Notes under the pieces: model-generated
The model's input: the letters and a program-made list of their open reading frames with translations, nothing else
Told to the model about the DNA's origin: nothing
Database searches by the model: none
In this document: positions 1-4,815 of the stretch, piece after piece
Layout: every line of letters begins with the position of its first letter
Position numbering within the stretch: position 1 is the stretch's first letter
Program-made: the position numbers and the translations under genes
Assembly (NCBI GenBank): GCA_029259835.1
Contig: JAJDEL010000349.1
Span: forward strand, 1 to 6,955
Direction of reading: 5' to 3'
Length of the DNA: 6,955 bases
DNA from: Planctomicrobium sp.
GTDB lineage: Bacteria; Planctomycetota; Planctomycetia; Planctomycetales; Planctomycetaceae

Positions 1-807
1 AAAGCAAATTCAGGTTGGGCGGTTGGAGGTTTCGTCAGTCTTGTCTTCGCCTGTTGTTTAAGTGGTTGCAACAAACAAGCGGCTGAGCCGGATAGCGGGA
101 ATCAGGAGGCATTCAGTGATTCAACCGAGGGTCTGTCCGGAGAAAACGCCTCTTCACCGAACTCGAAGCCTACGCTGCAAGAGATGACGCCTGAGCAAAG
201 AATGAAGTCAATAAGCGACGGCTTTAAACGAGAAGCCGAAATTTCAAAAAAACTGGCGACTCAATTCAATTTTCCAAAACTCGAGGTTGGTCTGAGAGAC
301 GATGAAACGATCCGCTTCTTGAGGGCTGGGTCGATTTTAGACGGTCAGACTTCGGTGTTTCCGGAGGTGAAAGATGATTTGATGGAGTTCATCGGTTCGC
401 AAGTTCAGATCACCGAACTTGCCATGGTACATCTCAATATCGCAGATGCGCAACTCATAAAATTAAAAGGACTGATCCAACTCGAGTCGTTGTCGTTTTC
501 TTATTCAAATATAACAGGCCACGGAATCAGTGCGTTCGCAGAGTGTGATAAGCTAAGGAGTTTAGGTCTTGGGGGGTGTCAGAATCTGACTGATGATGGT
601 GTTGCCCAGTTTCCACTATTCGAATCTCTTACTGACTTATCGATGATTGGATGCCCTAAGGTCAGCGACAAGAGTATCGAAAAATTATTGACATACAAAA
701 ATTTGAAAAAGTTGAACCTTTACAACACTGCAATTTCTGACAGCGGAAGTGAGACGCTGAAGAGTGCATTTCCTGATTGCAAAATTGTCCTCGGACGGGA
801 TAATTGA
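1..807 (+). CDS. Leucine-rich-repeat lipoprotein, 5'-truncated by the window edge
   Basis: The reading frame is open from base 1 to the TGA at 805-807, so the gene begins upstream. The ATG at 184 is internal, because the preceding 61 codons encode the end of a lipoprotein signal peptide: a hydrophobic stretch followed by the lipobox L-S-G-C, with the lipidated Cys at 67-69. A Ser/Pro/Glu-rich low-complexity linker of about 38 residues follows. The C-terminal part (409-792) holds five units of 24-26 residues with the pattern LxxLxLxxxxxITDxG, including two 'GC' turns (GGCQNLTDDG, IGCPKVSDKS). This matches RNI-like or cysteine-containing leucine-rich repeats, and the end FPDCKI is the usual last-repeat cap in planctomycete LRR proteins. 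I infer an envelope-anchored protein-binding protein. Ligand and partner are unknown. GC is about 43% by hand count over 181-780, lower than the next gene. The class is secure; the function is not. Confidence 0.85.
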   Translation, partial: KANSGWAVGGFVSLVFACCLSGCNKQAAEPDSGNQEAFSDSTEGLSGENASSPNSKPTLQEMTPEQRMKSISDGFKREAEISKKLATQFNFPKLEVGLRDDETIRFLRAGSILDGQTSVFPEVKDDLMEFIGSQVQITELAMVHLNIADAQLIKLKGLIQLESLSFSYSNITGHGISAFAECDKLRSLGLGGCQNLTDDGVAQFPLFESLTDLSMIGCPKVSDKSIEKLLTYKNLKKLNLYNTAISDSGSETLKSAFPDCKIVLGRDN

Positions 808-926
808 AGCTCACCGGTTCCCCCGAGTCTTGGGAATTGGGCGGCTCATTTAGGATGAACCTGGGCCACTCAGTTCCCTTCTGGTGAATTCCCATCGATG
901 GTTAGTCAGTGGCAGTTTCACAACAC

Positions 927-937
927 TTGCAGTGCAA
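927..937. promoter_or_regulatory. 11-bp palindrome in the leader of the acetyltransferase gene
   Basis: TTGCA-G-TGCAA is a perfect odd-centred palindrome in the gap between the LRR gene and the acetyltransferase. It could be an operator half of the leader, but a short palindrome like this also arises by chance. No bound protein can be named. Confidence 0.2.
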
Positions 938-958
938 ATCATTTCACCTGCGGTATCT

Positions 959-979
959 GATGTCTGCCATGTAGACATC
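959..979. promoter_or_regulatory. Inverted repeat (7-bp arms, 7-nt spacer) just upstream of the acetyltransferase start
   Basis: GATGTCT at 959-965 and AGACATC at 973-979 are perfect reverse complements separated by GCCATGT. A further T-G wobble extends the stem in RNA. The repeat ends 18 nt before the ATG at 998, where it could act as an operator or as a leader hairpin affecting translation. Which of these, if either, is not visible from the sequence. Its presence argues mildly that 884-997 is untranslated leader rather than coding. Confidence 0.35.
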
Positions 980-997
980 GACAACACTCATTCGCAA

Positions 998-1564
998 ATG
1001 CCTCACTCTCCTAAACCATGTTCTCCCTGGTTGATGCTCAACTCGCTGCCTGAGCCGTTAAGTACGGTCTCTTTTGTTCTGGAGCCGCTTGAAGAGAAGC
1101 ACGCAGAGCTGGACTTTCAGGCGCTCATGTCGTGTCGAGTCAGATTGCGGGAGGAACTCCAGTGGGGTGGCTGGCCGCCGGAGGACTTCAGCCTGAAACT
1201 CAACCGCGCTGACCTCTGCCGGCACCATGGCGAGTTCCGTCGATGTGAAGCGTTCGCCTACAGCGTGCTCAGCCCTGATCGTTCGCAGTGTTTAGGCTGC
1301 GTCTACATCGAACGTTGTGCGGAAATAGATGGTGCCCAGCTTGCGTTCTGGGTGATCAATGACGCGATCAAAATCGAAGCTGTTCTCGTCACTGATGTGC
1401 TCGCATGGATTCACCGGGACTGGTCTATCAATCGCGTTCTCGTCCCGCTGCGCGAGGCGAACAGGCGTGGGATCATGCTTGCGCAGGACTTGGGACTGGA
1501 AACGCTGGACAGCGTGGAAGAAGAAGCCCTCGTGGATCACCGTTGTTTCATGTCAACGAAGTAA
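998..1564 (+). CDS. GNAT-family N-acetyltransferase-like protein
   Basis: The product is 188 residues from the ATG at 998. The frame could extend to a GTG at 884 (226 residues) or be trimmed to an ATG at 1034 (176 residues). None of the three starts has a clear Shine-Dalgarno. I prefer 998 because the stretch upstream carries an inverted repeat and reads as non-coding. The fold signature is a first strand 'SFVLEPLEEKHAEL', a helix carrying 'ALMSCRVRLREEL', a 'GWPPEDFSL' loop, a central strand 'CLGCVYIERC', 'LAFWVINDA', and 'VLAWIHRDWSINRVLVP'. This order matches a family of uncharacterised bacterial GNAT proteins that would transfer an acetyl group from acetyl-CoA to an unknown acceptor. The classical Q/R-x-x-G-x-G/A acetyl-CoA loop is not recognisable, so activity is uncertain. 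The product is probably cytosolic, as no signal peptide is seen. GC is about 57% over 1021-1560 by hand count, against about 43% in the LRR gene, which may reflect a different origin. Confidence 0.7.
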   Translation: MPHSPKPCSPWLMLNSLPEPLSTVSFVLEPLEEKHAELDFQALMSCRVRLREELQWGGWPPEDFSLKLNRADLCRHHGEFRRCEAFAYSVLSPDRSQCLGCVYIERCAEIDGAQLAFWVINDAIKIEAVLVTDVLAWIHRDWSINRVLVPLREANRRGIMLAQDLGLETLDSVEEEALVDHRCFMSTK

Positions 1565-1583
1565 GTCAGGCTCTTCGCCTGGC
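1565..1583 (+). terminator. Hairpin immediately after the acetyltransferase stop, no U-tract
   Basis: GTCAGGC, loop TCTTC, then GCCTGGC forms a 7-bp stem with one T-G wobble, starting on the base after the TAA stop. No run of T follows, so it is not a canonical intrinsic terminator. It could slow polymerase or protect a 3' end of the transcript, or be chance. Confidence 0.3.
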
Positions 1584-1690
1584 AGACGTGAGCGAAACTT
1601 AATAAAAGAGAGAGTGGTCAGCTCGGAGAATACCAGTTGCCCCCCCTCGTCAGTCACAGCCTGACCTCCCTCGTTGAAAGCAGTTTGAGC

Positions 1691-2122
1691 ATGAAAACCA
1701 TTGCAAAGAACGTTTTGATCGTCATTGTTGGTTTTATCGCTGGCAGTGTGGTGAATCTTGGATTGATCAACATTGGAATGGCAGTCGTTCCCCTTCCTGA
1801 AGGCGCAGAGGTCATCACAATGGAAGATGTTCGAGAAAGCATGAAGTTGTTCACGCCGGTGAACTTTATTTTTCCGTTCCTGGCACATGCACTGGGTACT
1901 CTTAGTGGTGCGTTCGTCGCTGCGAAACTCGCGAGCAAACACCAGATGAAATTTGCAATTGGGATTGGCGTTTTATTTCTGCTTGGTGGTTTGACGATGG
2001 TCTTTATGTGCGGTGGTCCAGTGTGGTTCATCGCATCTGACCTACTGCTGGCATACATCCCAATGGGCTACCTGGGAGGCACTCTTGCCAGCGGAAAGAA
2101 ACCTCAAACTGTAACTGTATAA
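1691..2122 (+). CDS. Conserved four-helix integral membrane protein, function unknown
   Basis: The product is 143 residues from the ATG at 1691. A TTG at 1637 would add 18 residues, but that extension is polar and would displace the first membrane helix from the N-terminus. A weak GAAAG lies 10 nt before the ATG. Four hydrophobic segments are visible at about residues 7-32, 60-80, 88-107 and 111-131, with a polar loop at 36-56. Conserved-looking glycine-rich motifs are 'GSVVNLGLINIG', 'FPFLAHALGTLSGAFVAAKLA' and 'YIPMGYLGG'. I recognise the overall pattern as a family of small membrane proteins found in many bacteria and annotated as hypothetical, but know no role. The segment lies 126 nt after the acetyltransferase, so it could share its transcript. 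The membrane location is secure; the function is unassigned. Confidence 0.78.
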   Translation: MKTIAKNVLIVIVGFIAGSVVNLGLINIGMAVVPLPEGAEVITMEDVRESMKLFTPVNFIFPFLAHALGTLSGAFVAAKLASKHQMKFAIGIGVLFLLGGLTMVFMCGGPVWFIASDLLLAYIPMGYLGGTLASGKKPQTVTV

Positions 2123-2164
2123 TTCTCAACCGTACCGAGCAGAGTCGCGGGCCGCGCGGTTTGC

Positions 2165-2178
2165 TGAAATCAATTTCA
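2165..2178. promoter_or_regulatory. 14-bp palindromic site TGAAAT-CA-ATTTCA
   Basis: Two 6-bp arms are perfect reverse complements around a CA centre, in the gap upstream of the lipoprotein/DUF1559 unit and about 84 bp before the predicted -35 box. It is operator-like in form only, and AT-rich enough to occur by chance. Confidence 0.18.
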
Positions 2179-2261
2179 TTCCCCCAAATGCCTCTCACCA
2201 GGTTCGCTTGAGTTCTACGCACGCTCCACGAAACGTTGGCCTCTGAATACTGAGTGTCTAC

Positions 2262-2290
2262 TTGACAGATGTACAAATTGTCAGCAGAAT
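2262..2290 (+). promoter_or_regulatory. Predicted sigma70-type promoter for the lipoprotein/DUF1559 unit
   Basis: A perfect -35 hexamer TTGACA at 2262-2267 is separated by exactly 17 bp from CAGAAT at 2285-2290, which matches four of six bases of the -10 consensus. Transcription would start near 2297 and give a 5' leader of about 40 nt before the ATG at 2336. Position and spacing are ideal, but the -10 is imperfect. Confidence 0.5.
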
Positions 2291-2335
2291 GGAATTCACA
2301 ATTTCTCTTCAATTTCACGCCTTTGAGAATCGTCG

Positions 2336-2767
2336 ATGAACTGTCGTTCTTGCTATCACACATTAGGTCTGCTTCTACTGATCGGAGTTGCGTTTAGCGG
2401 GTGCACAAAAAATGATCCGTTAAATCGTCAAGCCGTTTCAGGAAAGGTTCTTTTGGGAGGTGAGTCACTTGCCTCGGGATCGATAGAATTTCACCCGGCA
2501 TCGAAGTCCGGGACAATGTCCGGGGCGGTCGTGACTGATGGCAAGTATTCGGTTGCGGCGGCGCGTGGACTCCCTCCGGGAGAATACATCGTTCGAATCT
2601 ATGCGGCTGATGAATCTGCTGAACCGATCGAAGTTCCTGGAGAGTCGAATCTGATTGCCGTTGAAAAAATTCCGGAAGAATTTAATGTCAACAGTGATCA
2701 GCGGCGAACTGTCGAAGACGGAAAAAAGAACGTGTTCGATTTTGATATTCCGATTTCACAAGATTGA
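2336..2767 (+). CDS. Small lipoprotein with a carboxypeptidase-regulatory/transthyretin-like beta-sandwich domain
   Basis: The product is 143 residues. A basic N-terminus, a hydrophobic core at residues 9-20 and the lipobox F-S-G-C predict lipidation at Cys23. The mature part starts with 'VSGKVLLGGESLASGSIEFHP' style strands (about 34-54; motif core SGKVLLGGESL), continues through 'AVVTDGKYSV' and 'GLPPGEYIVRIYA', and ends in 'IPEEFNVNSD' and 'NVFDFDIP'. This strand order is that of the small planctomycete lipoproteins related to carboxypeptidase regulatory-like domains. They have no catalytic residues and are presumed to be structural or binding domains. It is followed after 60 nt by the DUF1559 gene on the same strand, a common planctomycete arrangement, so the two are probably one transcript from the promoter at 2262-2290. 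A weak GAG (2325-2327) is the only ribosome-binding signal. Function is unknown. Confidence 0.85.
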   Translation: MNCRSCYHTLGLLLLIGVAFSGCTKNDPLNRQAVSGKVLLGGESLASGSIEFHPASKSGTMSGAVVTDGKYSVAAARGLPPGEYIVRIYAADESAEPIEVPGESNLIAVEKIPEEFNVNSDQRRTVEDGKKNVFDFDIPISQD

Positions 2768-2814
2768 CTGATAGAATAAATTGCGTTTCATTTTCAGCAT
2801 ACTTCATTCTTAAC

Positions 2815-2820
2815 AGAGGT
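2815..2820 (+). promoter_or_regulatory. Shine-Dalgarno site of the DUF1559 gene
   Basis: AGAGGT lies 7 nt before the ATG at 2828. It is one of the few good ribosome-binding sites in the window and fixes the start that gives the short basic prepilin leader. It suggests the second gene of the pair has its own strong translation initiation. Confidence 0.6.
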
Positions 2821-2827
2821 CACGACG

Positions 2828-3748
2828 ATGTCTCTTCAAAGGCGAAAAGGTTTTACGCTCATCGAGTTGCTCGTGGTGATCGCAATCATTGCAATTTTAG
2901 TTGCTTTGCTATTACCTGCTGTTCAACAAGCCCGTGAAGCGGCCCGGCGAACCCAGTGTAAAAACAACATGAAGCAAATTGGGCTTGCGATGCACAATTA
3001 CCATGATGTCAATAATGGATTTCCTGTCGGACAGTACAGCTGTTGTTGGGGAACCTGGATCGTCGGGATCATGCCGTACATCGACCAGGCACCTCTTTAT
3101 GACCTCTATGTGTTTGACCGAAAATATGGCGATCCTTCGGACACAGCGAGGTACAACCACGGCGTGAACCTTCCGGTGACGAGAAAACGACTCGTCGCGT
3201 TGTCATGTCCCAGTGACAGCGAAAATGCTCCATTTTCGAGTATCACAAGCCACAACTATGCGGTGAATTTTGGCACAACGGGGTACGCTCAGCAATCAAC
3301 TTTGAATGGAGTGCGGTTTGAAGGAGCGCCATTTAGAATTTCCGGATATCGAACTCCCGCGCGAAATCAACGCTTCCGAGATGTTACTGATGGGACTTCA
3401 TCCACAATTTTAGTCGGCGAAGTATTGCAAGGAGAAGCAAGAGATCTCCGTGGTTTTTCCTGGTGGGGTGATGCAAGCCAGTTCACGACTTACCTGCCAC
3501 CGAATTCTGCGATTCCAGATCGAATCTACACATCTTCCTTCTGCAATAATCAACCAATCAGCAATTTGCCTTGTGCAGTTTCTACCAGCGCAAATCCAAC
3601 GATGTTCGCCTCCAGAAGTCGGCACGTCGGCGGTGTGCAGGTTGTCTTGTGCGATGGAGCAACCCGATTTGTTTCAGAGAATATCGATCTGGATTTATGG
3701 CGAGCGATCAGTACCTCGCAGGGGGACGAGGTTGTCAGCGAGTTCTAA
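2828..3748 (+). CDS. DUF1559 protein with prepilin-type N-terminal cleavage/methylation domain
   Basis: The product is 306 residues, a usual length for the family. The leader MSLQRRKG is followed by [20 protein letters not shown], the type IV prepilin/pseudopilin signature. The prepilin peptidase should cut between Gly8 and Phe9, and Glu13 is the conserved +5 glutamate. The hydrophobic helix (9-30) runs into '[11 protein letters not shown]' and the '[17 protein letters not shown]' block. Later family motifs are '[10 protein letters not shown]' (126-135), '[14 protein letters not shown]' (185-198) and the C-terminal H-x9-DG motif, with His266, Asp276 and Gly277. The end 'DEVVSEF' matches the usual 'GEVVSDF'-like tail. 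Seven cysteines (44, 72, 73, 127, 239, 249, 275) suit an extracytoplasmic protein. These proteins are thought to be pseudopilin-like envelope or secretion components, present in tens of copies per planctomycete genome, but their biochemical role is not established. Family assignment is firm. Confidence 0.95.
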   Translation: MSLQRRKGFTLIELLVVIAIIAILVALLLPAVQQAREAARRTQCKNNMKQIGLAMHNYHDVNNGFPVGQYSCCWGTWIVGIMPYIDQAPLYDLYVFDRKYGDPSDTARYNHGVNLPVTRKRLVALSCPSDSENAPFSSITSHNYAVNFGTTGYAQQSTLNGVRFEGAPFRISGYRTPARNQRFRDVTDGTSSTILVGEVLQGEARDLRGFSWWGDASQFTTYLPPNSAIPDRIYTSSFCNNQPISNLPCAVSTSANPTMFASRSRHVGGVQVVLCDGATRFVSENIDLDLWRAISTSQGDEVVSEF

Positions 3749-3768
3749 CAGTTCATGTGCGGTCCGTA

Positions 3769-3788
3769 CGATTCAGTCAGCAGAATCG
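3769..3788. terminator. Weak stem-loop in the convergent gap after the DUF1559 gene
   Basis: CGATTC and GAATCG form a perfect 6-bp stem around the 8-nt loop AGTCAGCA, 21 nt after the DUF1559 stop. There is no T-run on the plus side, so intrinsic termination would be inefficient. Its place between convergent genes is what suggests a role. Confidence 0.3.
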
Positions 3789-3807
3789 ATCACAAGAGCA
3801 TTAACTG

Positions 3808-3841
3808 AAAAATGCAGCTCGTCCTACAGATTCGGAACGAG
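3808..3841 (-). terminator. Possible intrinsic terminator of the minus-strand membrane protein gene
   Basis: Read on the minus strand, CTCGT and CC pair with GG and ACGAG around a 9-nt loop, with one bulged T (stem spanning 3818-3841). A TTTTT run follows at 3812-3808 after a gap of 5 nt. The stop codon of the gene lies at the edge of the loop. The bulge and the gap before the T-run make this a weak candidate. Confidence 0.3.
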
Positions 3842-4225
3842 TTCCTTACGATCACCAGCGAAATAACGGTACACGTCTACGACATCAATCACTAATGACG
3901 TTGAATTGAGGACAATCACTCCACGAATCCACAGGCCAAAAGTTTCGCCTGAAGAAATTTCACCAATACGAAACGCCAGCCAGATTGCCAGGGGGATCCA
4001 CAAAATGTGCCCCAGCCCTAGAATTCGAGTGAACCCATAACGAGCAGTGAGCACGAACATCAGGTTCGCACTGAGAAACATGGTTGCCAAGACGACCTGA
4101 GATTCCACCCGCTCGATAAAAAAGATGGGCACGACGACATTGACTGCGATCAAAATCCCCAGCCAAGCTTTAATCGGCCAGGACATTTTCATGATCCCCC
4201 GATGAAACTTAAGAATTCCCTGCAT
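3824..4225 (-). CDS. Conserved small integral membrane protein, function unknown
   Basis: The product is 133 residues. The start at 4225 is supported by an AAGGA Shine-Dalgarno 6 nt upstream, in preference to the internal Met12 or Met14. Four hydrophobic segments lie at about residues 17-37, 43-61, 68-88 and 97-118. Distinctive motifs are 'LKFHRG' near the N-terminus, 'GFTRILGLGHILW' (64-76) between helices 2 and 3, and 'VIDVVDVYRYFAGDR' (112-126) at the end of helix 4. I recognise this pattern from unannotated membrane proteins of planctomycetes and other bacteria, and know no function. It lies on the same strand as the channel and RND genes, 146 nt downstream of the channel. That gap and its own ribosome-binding site suggest a separate transcript. 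It is convergent with the DUF1559 gene. Confidence 0.78.
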   Translation of the reverse strand: MQGILKFHRGIMKMSWPIKAWLGILIAVNVVVPIFFIERVESQVVLATMFLSANLMFVLTARYGFTRILGLGHILWIPLAIWLAFRIGEISSGETFGLWIRGVIVLNSTSLVIDVVDVYRYFAGDRKELVPNL

Positions 4226-4231
4226 TGTGAG

Positions 4232-4236
4232 TCCTT
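4232..4236 (-). promoter_or_regulatory. Shine-Dalgarno site of the small membrane protein gene
   Basis: AAGGA on the minus strand sits 6 nt before the ATG at 4225. It selects the start that includes the 'MQGILKFHRG' N-terminus over two internal Met codons. Confidence 0.6.
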
Positions 4237-4301
4237 CTTATTGAATTCATTGCACGCGTCTGCACATCGCCTACCGCTTTCTCATCCTATGCAGACTGAT
4301 C

Positions 4302-4307
4302 TGTCAA
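4302..4307 (-). promoter_or_regulatory. Candidate -35 box upstream of the small membrane protein gene
   Basis: A perfect TTGACA is present on the minus strand 77 nt before the ATG at 4225. No convincing -10 hexamer lies at 16-18 bp spacing; the nearest TATAAT-like match (TAGGAT) is only 12 bp away. The call therefore rests on the -35 alone. Confidence 0.22.
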
Positions 4308-4364
4308 GAATGTGATCTGCTTCACGATTCGCGCAGGAACATCTTCAGAGAATTCTTAGAGAGA

Positions 4365-4377
4365 GCTTGGATCAAGC
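4365..4377 (-). terminator. Small stem-loop across the stop codon of the channel gene
   Basis: GCTTG and CAAGC form a perfect 5-bp stem with a 3-nt loop overlapping the TGA at 4374-4372. On the minus strand it is followed by a pyrimidine-rich TCTCTCT rather than a T-run. It may end or attenuate the RND-channel transcript, but it is short. Confidence 0.2.
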
Positions 4378-4815
4378 ATTTTCCTGCGCCTCAATGTCCT
4401 GATTCCAGCTTTGCATCTGGACAATCAAGAATGACGCAGTCCAGGCAATGAGCACAAGACCGGTGAGAGTTTCGAGGGCTGTCATCATACGAATCGATCC
4501 ACTTGGAGTAACATCTCCGAACCCAAGTGAGGTAAAGACAACGAAGGAGTAGTACCAATAATCAGTGGAGGCTTCACCGCTGGCGTCTTGTATCTTACCA
4601 AGCCAAGGCCAATGGCTGAGGCAATAATATGCAATGGCAAATAAAGAAATTTCAACAACGTGCGTCATGAGCGCCCCGAAGATCAGCACATTGATCCACC
4701 AGCGATGCCGCGAGAAATCCTTCATCGGGAACTGCGATATAAAAACCAGGGAACGGTAGTGAATCGCGATACAGGCTACTACAACAAGGAATGAAACCGG
4801 CAGAATGACCAACAT
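4372..4815 (-). CDS. Ion_trans_2-type potassium channel-like membrane protein
   Basis: The product is 147 residues. It has hydrophobic segments at about 1-20 and 41-65, a pore-helix region at 86-97, and a last helix at 112-135. The selectivity filter is T-S-L-G-F-G-D (95-101), aligning with T-T-V-G-Y-G-D of K+ channels and followed by 'VTPSG'. The helix 'GLVLIAWTASFLIVQMQSW' is typical of a bacterial two-TM pore family often labelled two-pore-domain-like potassium channels. Only one pore loop is present, so a tetramer is expected. There is no voltage-sensor domain and no RCK/TrkA-N regulatory domain. It should conduct K+, or another monovalent cation, across the inner membrane. Its ATG overlaps the stop of the upstream RND gene as TGATG, with AGAAGG 9 nt upstream, so it is probably translationally coupled to the pump. 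Ion selectivity is inferred from the filter only. Confidence 0.85.
   Translation of the reverse strand: MLVILPVSFLVVVACIAIHYRSLVFISQFPMKDFSRHRWWINVLIFGALMTHVVEISLFAIAYYCLSHWPWLGKIQDASGEASTDYWYYSFVVFTSLGFGDVTPSGSIRMMTALETLTGLVLIAWTASFLIVQMQSWNQDIEAQENA

Noticed and set aside
662..895. Minus-strand open frame of 77 codons over the end of the LRR gene
   Set aside because: It lies antisense to clear LRR codons, has no recognisable motif, and its composition is that of a shadow frame.
884..997. GTG-initiated N-terminal extension of the acetyltransferase
   Set aside because: It has no Shine-Dalgarno, adds 38 residues with no family match, and contains an inverted repeat and a palindrome typical of a leader. 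It is not formally excluded.
1637..1690. TTG-initiated extension of the four-helix membrane protein
   Set aside because: It would put 18 polar residues before a natural short N-terminus at the ATG 1691, and TTG has no ribosome-binding site.
1654..2058. Minus-strand open frame of 134 codons opposite the membrane protein
   Set aside because: The plus-strand frame shows four clean membrane helices; the antisense frame has no domain and is explained by it.
2134..2160. GC-rich palindromic tract (CGCGGGCCGCG) after the membrane protein gene as a terminator
   Set aside because: The perfect arms leave only a one-base loop, the longer ACCG/CGGT pairing is only 4 bp, and no T-run follows.
3450..3866. 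Plus-strand open frame of 138 codons overlapping the end of the DUF1559 gene
   Set aside because: It is out of frame with the well-supported DUF1559 motifs, including H-x9-DG, and runs into the convergent gene.
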